Positions 33,401 through 45,313 of a stretch of 64,000 nt of DNA are shown here, piece after piece (position 1 is the stretch's first letter; the number at the start of each line of letters is the position of its first letter). The translations under genes and the position numbers were made by a program. The DNA comes from Ophioceras dolichostomum (Eukaryota; Ascomycota; Sordariomycetes; Magnaporthales; Ophioceraceae). A model generated the notes under the pieces. It searched no databases. It was not told the DNA's origin and worked only from the letters and a program-made list of their open reading frames with translations. Location: NCBI GenBank assembly GCA_003049485.1, contig PYST01000138.1, positions 1-64,000 of the forward strand, written 5' to 3'.

Positions 33401-34856
33401 TCATGAGGACGACGGGCCCTGGAGCTCGGACCTGCGCCTGCGTATCCTCTCCTCCTCCTCGTCGAGCTGCGCCAGCTGCAGCTGACGCGCGCGCTGGGCG
33501 TCCATCTCGCCGATGCCACCCGTAGCGTCGGTGGGCGCGACGGACGAAACGTACGGAGACGTGGCGGAGCTGGAGAGCTCGGTGCGCTGCGCGATGACGG
33601 GGCCGTCGGCTCCCGGGCCCCAGCCCTGCATCTCGACGGGGATGTTCTGCGTGAGGGCCGTGCTGGCCATGTGGTCGGGCAGCTCCATGTGGGTCGGCGG
33701 CGGCGAGGTCGTGCCCTGCGAGGTGTTCTGGTCGGGCGACACGGCGGCTACGGCCACGACGGGCGACGGCGTGCCGTTGGATTTGTCGGCCATGTACGCG
33801 GCGGGCGGTGGCGTGGGCGCGCCTGGGATGGCGGCGGCGGCTACCAATGGCGGCGGTCCGCCGGGGAAGAGCGTGGTCGGTGGCGGCGGGCCCATTGGCG
33901 GCTGGCCCATCACCGGCTGTCCCATCATCGGCTGGGCCATCGGCTGGCCAGGCACGGCTCCCATAGGCGGTGGGCCGTAGGCAGGGTTGTAGTATGGCTG
34001 CTGTCCCATAGGCGGCATTTGTCCTGGCGGCATCTGTCCCGGCGGCAGCTGACCGGGCGCAACCGGCGCAACCTGTCCTGGCACGAAGGGCGGCGCGGCA
34101 GCGGGGCTGAGGGTTTTGTGGCGATACCGCATCATCATCAGGATGGCTAGGGCGATGATGGAGATTGCCGCGACGGAACCGATCACAATGCCCGCGATTG
34201 CGCCAGCTGAGAGTCCATTGCTGCCACTACCACTGGAGCCCGAATCAGGGCTGCCTGTGTTGGTGGTGGAGCCTCCGGTGCCGGTGTTGGTGTTCACGAT
34301 GCCACCCGTACCGGTGGTGGAGTCGGTGATGGCGTTCAGAGGAGGGGTCTGGAAGAGCGACAGGTCGGACGATCGCCAGCGGATCTGGATCATGGGCGCC
34401 TCCTCGCTTCCAAGGGTGGACCGAGCATTGGAGTAATAGGTCGAGACACACGTGAAGCCACTGGTGGAGGATGGTCAGATCATCATGGCGACACTCTCTG
34501 CTACGACGCCAAACAAACAAAGCAAAGAGCGCCTGCTTCCCTTCCCTCCCCGAATTGCTAGAAGACGACAGAGAACTAACTTACATAGGGGCACAGTGCA
34601 TCGCCGTCTCATCGAAGTCAACGGGAGGACCCTGAGAGGTCGTATACCTGCCGCAGGCGATATAGTATCCGCTCGGGCAGATGGCGGGCGAGTAATAGCC
34701 CAGGTTGCCGTACCAGTAGCTCTGGTAGTTGGGAGGCATGCACGACGAGAGGGCGCTGGAATAGTACGTCTTCACGGCGCCGCCGACGCATGGCGGTGTG
34801 AAAATCGTCGTCAACGAGCCCGCTGGCCGCCAACTGCTGGTCCCGGTGACCGACAT
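33401..34856 (-). CDS. Single-pass membrane protein with Cys/Tyr-rich ectodomain
   Basis: Two exons, 34856-34585 and 34460-33401, encode 443 residues. The N-terminal part (GSLTTIFTPPCVGGAV, YYSPAICPSGYYIACGRY, MHCAPIGFTCVSTYYSNAR) has several Cys residues in a pattern I recognise from an uncharacterised family of fungal surface proteins. A Thr/Ser/Gly-rich spacer follows (TNTGTGGSTTNTGSPDSGSSG), likely O-mannosylated, then one membrane helix at about residues 176-201 (AGAIAGIVIGSVAAISIIALAILMMM) with a basic stop-transfer RYRHK. The cytoplasmic tail is Pro/Gly/Met-rich with repeats such as GQLPPGQMPPGQMPP and PMGQPVMGQPPMGPPP, and ends with a short charged helix (QLDEEEERIRRRRSEL). No cleavable signal peptide is visible in the chosen start, so the start or topology is less certain. 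The architecture is like WSC/Mid2-type sensors, without their exact domain. Confidence 0.78.
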
Positions 34857-36874
34857 GATTGCAGCAGCAGCAGCAGCAGTGCTGGTGGTGGGACTGGCAG
34901 CGACGCGATGAGGCTAGAGAGACAGACACACAACAAGGACAGGAGAATGGAGAGCTAGGAGATAGCTCAGATAGGGAGAGAGAAAGAATGGACTGAATAC
35001 AAGTATAATAATTAGATGTTATCCGCGTCGTCTATCTTACTGCAACGAGCAAGTTACATCAGCAACGACAACGACAACGTCAACCGCAACGACGAAGAGA
35101 CCTTTCGACATGAAGCAGAGAAAAGGAAAACAAATTTCCTGCCTGGGCGGGCGGCGAAACGGGAGATCCTAAAGGAGCCTGCCTCTACACTCTAAAAAGG
35201 GAGACAAGGTGATTTCCCCCCAGAGCAGCAATCCCCTACCTAGAAATTGTGGCCGGGCACCATACCCGCAGCGCCACGATCCTCCCCCACGACCCTACCA
35301 GTATCCCGGCGCCGAGCCTCTTCATCAAACCATAAACAAGTCGAGCTTGAGAAAATAATAATAATAATAATATGTGAGGAGGTGCACGGGGACGTGCCCA
35401 TGGCAGACCATTCGTGGCTGCGACCAGCCGCACCGGGTCTCGCCTCCCCCCTTCAGAGACAGCAGACATGGGTCCTGGAGGTTGTCCCGCTAGCTCCCTT
35501 CGACCAATATCCGAAGCCATCACGAATGTCACATCGCCCGAATGGGCCTGGCGCGACCGTCCGCCAAGACGATAGTCGCAGCAGCTCTCATGCAGAATAA
35601 AGAAAAAAAAGCAAGAAGGACGCGTAGTTTGTTCAGCTCCTGCAAGGTGTGGTCGCCAGGGTGGATTTTTCTGTGCTGGACACGGCTGGTGACGGCTTGT
35701 TCTTTCTCCATCCCCTTGCTTCCCTTTTCTTCGATTCATTGCATGCCAGTCCGAAGCCAATCCAAGACGCGTGGTTGTCGTTGTACTGCTGTACATAAAT
35801 CTGGTGGCTTGCGGCGGGTGTCTGTCGGTCGGTAGATGAGAGACCCTCAAAAAGGAGATAATGTTGTGTGGTGCGGCGTTGTGTGGTTGCACAGCAGCGA
35901 GAGCTCAGCCGAGAGAAGCAAGTCGCACAGAAGCAAGCTAAATGACAGCTCTGGTCGCTAGAGTCTCGTGTTGTTGGACCGGGCTGCTTCGGGGCCTGGA
36001 ACTACCGAACTAGCAGCAGGACGCGGCCGATTTTTGCCCTTCTTTGCCCTTTCGAGAAATTACTTGAGGCTGAGGAGGAAGGGGGACCGCCCCTAGTGCA
36101 AAGTTAAGTCCCTGGGTAGACCCCTGGAGCTCAATTGTTGGTGAAAATAAAGTGTGGAAGCGAATAAAGATGGGCTTCTGATGCGGCACAACACGCGTTC
36201 CACAATTCTCCTTTCTGACAACTCCGCGCCGTGCAGGATTGAAAGAGCCAGTCGATCGTCCCCTCCGGAGCACTGCTCTATGATCCTTCCCGTGCTCTAT
36301 CGGTCTTATACCATGGTGCGATACGTGGTACACAACCGGACAAGGACAGGTTTTGAAGACACCTGCCACAGAGAGAGCAAAACAGTCGAGGGCGATGTTC
36401 ACAAGACGACTGCCGCCGGGATTATGGATAGACAGCATGTGTTTCAAAATCAGGGGTATAGAAGTTATGGGAGGCTAGTCCGTTCCGTCGACTTGCGGCT
36501 CTTCTCAGTTCTTTCTTTGATCCGCAACCACACACAGCCACTTCCTCCACCTAAAACCATCCATCCGCGACTGCCTATTCTGCCAAGGGAACTGAATCCG
36601 AGCCATGTGAACGCCACTATTGGGAGCTGTGGGGGCCCAGCGGGTGTGCAATTCGCATGTACGGAATCATCCGGAGGAGGAAAAAAAAAGTAGCTAGGCT
36701 CAAAAAGAACCACAATGCTGGATGGCAGAATCGCATCAGATTCGCCTCGGATCGCATCGTAAAACAGACCCGCGCGCTTAGAAGAAAAAGACGCGCGTCG
36801 CAGAGTAGAGTCGCAGAGGAGAGGTGGGGGGGGGAGGGCGAGAGTAGTCTGCAGAGCCTCACCCTCACCCTCCC
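34857..36874. other. Gene-free region of 2.0 kb
   Basis: Upstream of the membrane-protein gene and downstream of the dynein gene. It contains an AAT repeat at 35353-35371. The 218-codon minus frame at 35236-35892 and the 179-codon plus frame at 36154-36693 have no recognisable motifs and are treated as chance. Confidence 0.5.
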
Positions 36875-39169
36875 TCAGTAATCCGAAACACCATTTGAAG
36901 CGCCGGCCGCGTTCCCCTCGAGCCTGCTAACGAGCTTCTTGACCTGGTGCCACTCGTCGCTCCGCAGGTTCTCCTTGCCGCCGAGGTCGGGCCCCACCTC
37001 GAACACGGAGAGCACGCCCGCGATGCCGCCCGTCGCGAGCCGGCGGCCCTCCATGGGTTCCCACGCGACCTTGTTGAGGCTGGCCAAACCGCCTACGACA
37101 CCACCAGCAGAACCACCACCACCCCCGCCACCGGCTTGCCGGGACGACGCCACGCCGCCGTCCGCGCCACGGGGGCTAGGGCTGACGCGCGCGACCGGCT
37201 CCTCCGTCTCGACCGTGACGTCCCACAGCTCCAGCCAGCCGGCCCCGTCCACGAGGGCAAACACGCCCGGCTTCAGCGGCGACCACGCCGCGTCGTAGAC
37301 GACGTCCTCGCGCACGATGTCCATCAGCGGCCTGACGTGTCCGTCGGCGCCCGCCCCCGCGCCGCCCGCCGCCAGGGCGCTCAGCGCGGCCGGGGCGCGC
37401 ACCTTCCACAGCTTGACGCTCCAGTCCAGGCTGGACGAGAGGACCAGGTCTCCTAAATCGACGGGCCCCCTGGCCGGGTGGAAGTCGACCGACATGACGG
37501 GCGCGACGTGGCCCTTGTAGCTCGCGCGGGCGTCGACCCCGGCCTTGGCGCCCGCGCGGTCGTAGCGGTGGCAGGGGAAGATGACGCCCTCCTCGGAGCC
37601 CACGAGGAAGTACGTGGGGTCGGCTTTTGGAAATGCCATGCACGTGGGGCTGAGGTCTTCAGTCTTCGCCGGCGGCGGCGAGGTCAGGGTGAGCGACTCC
37701 TGCGGCTGGGCGAACATGTCGACGGACCAGCCGCACACGGCGCCGTCGGTCGAGCAGCTGATGATGTTGTTCGCGTTCTGCGTGCCCACGATGTCGACCG
37801 AGTAGACGGGGTGCGCGTGCCCGGACCCCGTCAGCGGCGTCTTCTGCACGGGCGCCGACTTGGCGCGCGTGTCCCACAGGAGCACCTGGCCGCTGTAGGC
37901 GCCGCCGATGATCAGGTTCGGGTGGAAAGGGGAGAAGCGGGCCGTGAGCACGTCCGACTGCGCGTGGAAGACGAACTCGGGCCGGTCGTGCAGGTTCAGG
38001 CTCCAGACCTGCACGATCCCGTCCGGGTCATGAGGTGCGGTCGGGTTTCGGGCGTAGGACGACAGTAGGAGGTCGGGAAACCGCGGGGAGAAGTCGATCG
38101 AGGTGATCATGCGCTTCTTGGACCAGCGGTCGTCGTAGAACTGCCGCACCTCCTTGACCTTGCGGGTACCTCGCCCGCCGAAGTTGCCCTGCTCGCTCTC
38201 GTCGTCGATGTCGTGCGCCTGAAGCGTGTAGTCCGTTAGGATGTCGTACTCCTGGTCCAGCGCCTTTTCGATGACCTTGGTGGCGCGGTCCACGAAGTCG
38301 GCGAACTCGTCCGAGGCCGTCACGGCACGTAGTTCCTCGCCGGTCAGTGTCCGCGCCGGGAAGTTTGTGGTCAACGCCGTGGGCTTGAGGACGCCTTCCG
38401 AGGCCAGCTCTTGCGCCGCCCTCAGCTCCTCCTCCAGCTCCCTCCTGATGTTGGCGCGTAGCTCTTCCTCCCTGTCGCGCTCCCTCCGGCTGATGCGTTT
38501 ACTAGGCGTCGACGTTACTGCCGAAGGATCTTCGTTGTCGGACTCTGAAAGTGCTCGTGGGCGCGTAGTTGCCGGGGTCCAGTCCTCTGTGGTCTGAACA
38601 CCCTTGCTGTATGAAAATATTTCCTTGACGGGGGACGGTGGACATTCGTATATGGTCGTGAGGGGCACTGTCGATAGTATTTGTGTTTGTACACTGGCGG
38701 TCTGCTGCTGCGCTGCTCCGTTTGACGGGGCGGCGAACTCTGAGTTCTCGGCGCTTAATTCACCGGCGCTCAGGACGCTGTTCGGCCGGCTGCCCTTGCG
38801 GGCCGGAGAGCCGGCGCCCCCGGTTGTTGTCGAGGCGGGCCGGCTGTCTCCGACCAGGCTGTTGATGAACGAATCGAGCTCATGGCGGTCTGCTCGACTT
38901 GGGTGTGGCGCGATCAGCTAAGAAGACATAGCACAAAGAAGTCAGCGATCCCGTACTACTGGCCCTTCTCAAATATCTTCAACTGTGATCTTGAACGGTA
39001 ACGAACACGGGGCGAAAAGAAATCAAGTCCAGGGGTCTCCTACCTCTCCGGGACCACCTAAGCTTTGACGACCAGCTGTCGCTTGGTTCGCCCGCAGTTC
39101 TCGTTGACGCTTCAGCTCTGCGAGCTTTGCTTTCTTCGCCAGGATCTCATCGCGCCGTTGTTGTTGCAT
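36875..39169 (-). CDS. Cytoplasmic dynein intermediate chain
   Basis: The intermediate chain links the dynein heavy chain to dynactin and to light chains for minus-end transport of nuclei and vesicles. Two exons, 39169-39044 and 38917-36875, encode 722 residues. The N-terminal coiled helix (ILAKKAKLAELKRQRELR) is the dynactin p150-binding region and ends with exon 1. Then come a Ser-rich linker, a light-chain-binding motif (FSYSKGVQTTEDW, matching the LC8-type KxxTQT class with VQT) and SVQTQILST. A second helix (REEELRANIRRELEEELRAAQEL) precedes the WD40 propeller, with repeats at about residues 330-690 (VRQFYDDRWSKKRMITSIDFSP, VQVWSLNLHDRPEF, LLWDTRAK, DWSVKLWKVRAP, WLELWDVTVE). A Gly-rich insertion in the last blades is unusual. 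It is divergent from ATP synthase subunit e across 679 bp. Confidence 0.95.
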
Positions 39170-39848
39170 CGTGCCTGGCAGATGTGATTCATCTCAGGCT
39201 GACCGCCCGTGGTAGTGGAGAGATCGGGCGTTGTTGACGACGGCAAGAAGGAGCCGATGTTCCCAGCTACGAACGGGATGGTTTTCGCGTCCGGGACAAA
39301 GGTACGCGTGGCTGTGATCGCTATAGCTGTTTTCGGGACAGCGGTTCGAGTACGGTGTAACTCACGTACAGGCCTCTTCATGAATGACGCGCAAAGTTCG
39401 TCGATGTTGATATTATTTGGTTGAACATTTCAGCATAAACCATCTCCTTCACTCCGTCCTAACATTTCGAAGGCTACCAAGGTTTACCACCATCCTTGAC
39501 AGCGGGATTCCTAGCGCTAGATTCACCCCACTGTGTACCGAGCTAGCCAGATGCTGACATGTGACTGGTCACGTTTTCTGGAGCTCCTCCGAAGTCTCAG
39601 CCAATCAGAAGCGACAGTCTGGCGTTTCCCCGACGCCCGAGCTCCTTCCAAGCCGTGGAAGTTTTGCGGCTTTACGGTGCGAAAATTCCCGACATCATCT
39701 TCGTCGTCCCTTTCACCCACCCTAACAAATTGCCTCGACCGCTTCACAAAGGGGCCAATTGACCCCAATCGCCCGCCTGTTGCGCCGTTCTTCCCCTCTG
39801 ACACGATCCCCCCGGAAGTCGCGAAAGAAACCCAAGGTGCAAATCGCA
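39170..39848. promoter_or_regulatory. Shared dynein/ATP synthase subunit e promoter
   Basis: A CCAAT box (AGCCAATCAG) at 39601-39605 lies 244 bp before the ATP synthase start, consistent with HAP-complex control of a respiratory gene. This is motif-based inference. Confidence 0.45.
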
Positions 39849-40549
39849 ATGTCTGCCTCTTCAGGGAAAAACGTACGTCCGTCGCCACCACCGTCGTTCG
39901 GCTGTTTGGCTCGGGAATGGGGAGGGGGAGACAGGCTTGCCTCGAAAGCTGTCGCTCCACCGCAGCCCCCTTGACAGCCCGCCGTTGGCTCGGCTTAGTC
40001 GGAGCTCGACGCGACAAAGAGCCCTCGTTCTGCCGTCTCAAAACTTCTGGGACTTTTGCTGCACTGTCGTTCGACGGACCGCTAACACGATCCGTACTTT
40101 TCTGGTTGATACAGGTACTTCGGTACTCGGCATTGGCGCTGGGTGTCTTCTACGGCTTCTACCACCAGAGGTCCATCACCTCGTCCCAGAAGAAGGCTGC
40201 CGTCCGTCAAGAATACGAACACAAGCAGCACTTAATAGAGCAGGCGAAGGCCGAATACGCGAAGCTCAAGAACCCTCCTGCGGCAACCACCTCGGCGAAC
40301 ACCGGCTGTTAGTCCAAACCCTCTGCCTTTGAGTGCGCCGGGTGAACCTGCGCGGCTTGCGCCTGCGCCTTGTGATCTCATCATGCTGTCACGAAGCTGC
40401 GCCAGGGCTTGCGACAACTCTCAGTCACTCATCTTTGAACGAATCTTGACTGACAACGCGACTATCTTCATGTAGTGAACCAAGATCCAATGGACCCGAA
40501 GTTCGACCTAGAGGCGTATTTTGAGGCTCTCGTGAAGCAGAAGGCCTAG
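39849..40549 (+). CDS. TIM11: ATP synthase subunit e, mitochondrial (Tim11)
   Basis: Subunit e dimerises the F1Fo-ATP synthase and shapes mitochondrial cristae. Three exons (39849-39872, 40115-40307, 40476-40549) encode 96 residues, the family length. Exon 1 supplies only MSASSGKN. Exon 2 carries the membrane helix VLRYSALALGVFYGFYHQRS with the dimerisation GxxxG motif (GVFYG), then the charged coiled-coil QEYEHKQHLIEQAKAEYAKLK. Exon 3 adds LNQDPMDPKFDLEAYFEALV, characteristic of fungal subunit e. The second intron starts at GTTAGT, so unspliced reading ends just after GC. The gene is easy to miss because its coding exons are so short. Confidence 0.94.
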
Positions 40550-41451
40550 AGGGCTCTGGTTTAACATGGGGCAGCATAGAGTCGGGTGGATAAAAGCGCC
40601 GATTCACGACGATGGTTGGGCGAGTGTGGCCGACTGGCTGGCGCGCTCACCCTGGGGCCGCGAGGGGGGTGTAGCCTGCATCCGCCGGTCGATCAAGAAG
40701 AGGCGACAATGTGAGACGGTTGGTGTGTATTATGATCCTGTGCTCGGAGGAGCGCATTGGTCACGTCAACATAGACTTTCTACCTTTCCTTTCTCCTGTC
40801 AACACACTGTATATGTGTACACTACAGAATTAGACGGCTACAATGGACAAAAAGCTTCTGGTTCTCGCAGTCTCCCTTTCCACCCTTCCCACATATCGCG
40901 TAATCCCTCACGTATACATGCCTGGACGGATATGGTTTTTTCGCAGTTCTCTACAGCAGCTCAATCTTCTTTGGTCGGTGAGTAACTACTGAGCAGGGCT
41001 GGCTTCGAGAATGTGCCTGCGATCCCGAGGACATTTGCGACAGTTTCTCACATCTCGTGTGAATACAACAGGCAATTTGTGAATCATGCTTGTTCTTTTA
41101 ATATTCTCGCAGTCTCAACGCAGACCATCGGGTTGGGCAGGACAGATAGCACGTGCCAACGTCTATTTTCACCCCTAGGTGCAGCTTTAATGAGGCCCCA
41201 CTGACTGACGACAGCATAGAAACAACCCCTGCAGTTCTGATGCAGGTTCGCGGGTTCGTGGAAGCTCCAAACTGTCCTCTCCAATTTTGGCGACAGCAGC
41301 TCAGCTCGGCCTCTGCGAGAGTGTGAGCGAGCAAATCGACGACGACAACTTTTATCCTTCGATTTATCTTCCCACCACAACGGCTTCACCATTCCATTAT
41401 TAAGCTAGACTGGTGCTGAAGCCGCTGCGGCTTCATCCAAAAGAGGCCACG
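40550..41451. other. Intergenic: STT3 promoter region
   Basis: About 900 bp between ATP synthase subunit e and STT3, both on +. No coding region is recognised, and I can name no specific site. Confidence 0.5.
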
Positions 41452-44012
41452 ATGTCGGCCGACACTCTCGACCTTTTTGGCCGCAAGGGCGGGAGCATTA
41501 GGACACTCTTGCGGACGGTCATCCTCTTCCTCGTCGCCGGTGCTGCCATCAGCAGTCGACTATTTTCTGTGATTCGTGAGTCTCGTCGTTTATCCCCAGG
41601 CCAGAATTTTCCCTAAAAGCTTGCCTGTGAATTCAATTGCGGTCTGCTGTGCGATTTGGAACAAAGCCATGCATGCTGAGCTAACCTTACGGCTTACCAT
41701 CCTCCTGATCAGGTTTCGAGAGTATCATCCACGAATTCGATCCCTGGTTCAACTTCAGGGCAACGAAGTATCTCGTCGCGAATGGATTCTACGACTTCTG
41801 GGACTGGTTCGACGACCGGACATGGCACCCGCTGGGCCGGGTCACCGGCGGGACGCTCTACCCCGGCCTGATGGTGACGAGCGGCGCCATCTGGCACGCC
41901 CTGCGCGCCCTCTCGGTGCCCGTCGACATCCGCAACGTCTGCGTCATGCTCGCGCCGGTCTTCTCGGGACTGACCGCGTACTCGGCCTACCTCCTGACCA
42001 ACGAGATGACGACCAGCCCGTCGGCGGGCCTGCTGGCCGCCGTCTTCATGGGCATCTCCCCCGGATACATCTCACGGTCCGTGGCGGGCAGCTACGACAA
42101 CGAGGCCATCGCCATCTTCCTGCTGGTGTTCACCTTTTTCCTGTGGATCAAGGCGCTCAAGCAGGGCTCCATGCTTTGGGGGGCTCTCTGCGCCCTGTTC
42201 TACGGCTACATGGTGGCTTCGTGGGGTGGCTACGCCTTCATCACCTGTCTCCTGCCGCTCCACTCGTTCGTTCTGATCTGCATGGGGAGGTACAGCACGC
42301 GGCTCTATGTGGCTTACACCACGTGGTATGCCCTAGGGACTTTGGCTAGCATGCAAATTCCCTTTGTTGGCTTCCTGCCCATCAAGACCAGCGAGCACAT
42401 GCCGGCACTAGGTAAGTTCCTCCTCAAGCCCCCTTGTCGATGTCATGTGGCGACGACTCCCTGAACGCTAACACAAGCTCTCCCACGTCACCAGGTATCT
42501 TCGGCTTCATGCAACTGATGGGATTCCTGGATTACGTCCGCGCTGCCATCCCCGGCCGCCAGTTCCGCACCTTCCTGGTTCTCTTCTCCGCCGCCGTCTT
42601 TGTAGTCGGCCTCCTCGGGCTGGTAGTTGCCACTACTGCTGGCTTCATCGCCCCTTGGAGCGGCCGCTTCTACTCTCTGTGGGACACTGGTTACGCCAAG
42701 ATCCACATCCCCATCATTGCTTCGGTGTCTGAGCATCAGCCCACCGCGTGGCCGGCCTTCTTCTTCGATCTCAACTTTCTTATCTGGCTGTTCCCCGCAG
42801 GCGTGTACCTCTGCTTCCAGAATCTGGCCGATGAGCACGTCTTCATTGTCGTCTACGCCCTCTTCGGCAGCTACTTCGCCGGCGTCATGGTGCGTCTCAT
42901 GCTCACCTTGACCCCCGTCGTCTGCGTCGCCGCGGCCATCGCGGCGTCTTCGGTCCTAGATACGTTCGTCAGCGCCAAGTCACCCGACCCGGCCGACGCT
43001 CCCTCGGAGGAGTCTGTCGAGGCCGCCTCCAAGAAGGCCCTGAAGCAGGGTGCACTTCGGTCAGCGAGCAAGCCGGTTGTTGGCATCTATTCTTGGGTCT
43101 CCAAGGGCCTTGTCACTACGGCTATGACCATCTACCTGCTGTTGTTTGTTCTGCACTGCACATGGGTCACGTCCAACGCCTATTCATCGCCTTCCGTCGT
43201 GCTGGCAAGCAGACTGCCCGACGGGAGCCAGCATATTATCGACGACTACCGTGAGGCCTACCAGTGGCTGCGCCAGAACACTCACGAGGACGCGAAGATC
43301 ATGTCCTGGTGGGACTACGGCTACCAGATCGGCGGCATGGCTGACCGTCCCACCCTGGTTGACAACAACACATGGAACAACACGCACATCGCGACCGTCG
43401 GCAAGGCCATGAGCTCGCGCGAGGAGGTCAGCTACCCCATCATGCGCCAGCACGAGGTGGACTACGTCCTGGTCGTCTTCGGCGGTCTCCTGGGATATTC
43501 CGGCGACGACATTAACAAGTTCTTGTGGATGGTGCGCATTGCTGAGGGCATCTGGCCCGAGGAGGTCAAGGAGCGTGACTTCTTTACCTCCCGTGGCGAA
43601 TACCGGGTCGATGGCGAGGCGACGGACACGATGAAGAACAGCTTGATGTACGTGGGTCTTTTTTTTCTTTGTGGTGCCGAGTTTTGAGACTGGGAAAATC
43701 TCGAGCTTGGCGACTGACTGACGTTTGACGAATCAACACAGGTACAAGATGTCGTACTACAACTACAACAGCCTCTTCCCGCCAGGCCAGGCCCAGGATC
43801 GTGTCCGCGGGGTTCGTCTTCCCGACGTGGGACCCACGCTGAACACGCTCGAGGAGGCCTTCACCAGTGAGAACTGGATCATTCGGATCTACAAGGTCAA
43901 GGACCTAGACAATTTCGGGCGCGACCACGCCGCGGCGGCGTCCTTCGAGCGGGGCCACAAGAAGAAGAAGGTTCTGAAGAGGAAAGGGGCTCGCGTTCTC
44001 AGAGTGGATTAG
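41452..44012 (+). CDS. STT3: Oligosaccharyltransferase catalytic subunit Stt3
   Basis: Stt3 transfers the lipid-linked glycan to Asn-X-Ser/Thr in the ER lumen. Four exons (41452-41575, 41713-42411, 42495-43647, 43742-44012) encode 748 residues. The N-terminal cytosolic segment and first helix (IRTLLRTVILFLVAG) lead to the lumenal HEFDPWFNFRATKYL loop with its metal-binding Asp. The SYDNEAIAI motif and many membrane helices follow. The SVSEHQ loop motif is present at the usual place, and the signature WWDYG lies at about residues 546-550. The lumenal domain has the conserved sequons DNNTWNNTHIAT and the DINKFLWMVRI (DK-type) motif. The C-terminus ends in a Lys-rich stretch (GHKKKKVLKRKG). All three introns are GT-AG and fall in the usual positions for Sordariomycete STT3. 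Confidence 0.97.
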
Positions 44013-45313
44013 ACCTCTAATCAGGTCTCGCCTCAGCAGCGGCTCGGCGAGGCTGATAGGTGTAGTAGAAGAACCACGGCGACTGGCCATGGGGGCGGCT
44101 GGTTGAGGTTGGTCTTTCAACGCCGCGACTACCCGCTGCTCCCTTCCCTCTTCGTTCATACCCACCCTTCTTCACCTTTTACCCTTCAGATTTTTCGAAA
44201 TAAAGCCAAAGGGGAATTCATGTTTTTTGCTGCTGCTGCGAATGGACTACGGGCTGGACATTACATAAAATGGGCGGGAATATCAAAGATCGTGTGAGCC
44301 TTCCAAAATGGAGGTCGGAGATTTACAATCGGGAGAAGAGGGAGGATACGGGGAGATGTGAGGTGTAACACTACAAACTAGGCGTTGCATCACGACAGAC
44401 TTTATTTATTTTGTTTTCATCCGTCATGCGTGCCAACCCTACTTCCCTCTCGATGCCCGTGGTTAGTCGTGTTGGGAAGTCCACATCTGGAAGGACGAGG
44501 GCTTAGTCGAGGTGCGCCCGTATGTCATCGTATTGAAAGAGAACCGGACGCGCCAACTCCTCATTCATTCACTAGCTGCACTCCGCGATTGATGAATGCT
44601 CTACTAACTCATTTAACGGGACTCTCGCACCAGGAAGTGAGCTTCTCGTCGCAAGGCTTAAGGCCGTGTGCAAGACCTGAAGGCGGCGAGTGCACCTTCC
44701 GTACCAGCCTCCTCCTTTTTCTCAAATGCTGCTCGAATCCGAACCAAGACGTCGTTTGCTCTTCTGCGATATCAATATCGATCTTGTGAGGCCGTCCAGC
44801 CTTCACCTTAGCCCCATGTTGTCCATCGTACGCTCGCTCCTTCCATTCTTTGTTTGCCCTCGCTCATCTTTACGCGCCTCACTTAATATTTTCTTCCTTT
44901 GAACGCTGATATTGAGGAACCTTCCCGCTACCACTACCAGGCCAGGCGCGTCATATGGGGATTGGACCTTGTATTCTCCTACTCCGCACCAAAACCTCCC
45001 TCGTACCTCGTCCCTACCTCCACCTTACTTTTGATTCCTCCATTGTTTTGCATACCTTTTGCCTTTCATTTCTTTCTCTACTAGCCTACAGCTATTTCCT
45101 ATTGCCCGCAATCTTCGGCGCGTCTTTACTTCATCCTCGTCACCACCACTCGGTCGCGGTTTCTCGGAAGGCCAATCATCACAAAACCCAAGTTGGACGC
45201 TCAACTCTACCTGCAGTACTAGACTTGTATCAGAAGCGCGATGACATTTTGAGAGCAAAGCGCAAGACTCGAGAAGGAAAGACCAGCTCGTAAGAGCGGA
45301 ACGGTCCAGCAAG
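44013..45313. other. Intergenic: STT3 3' end and upstream of large CxxC gene
   Basis: About 1.3 kb. A CCAAT box lies at 45172-45176, 138 bp before the next start codon. The sequence before it is pyrimidine-rich (44900-45110), as expected of a fungal 5' leader. No gene is recognised. Confidence 0.5.

Noticed and set aside
35236..35892. 218-codon open frame on the - strand
   Set aside because: Low-complexity translation without motifs, in a stretch containing an AAT microsatellite and competing open frames.
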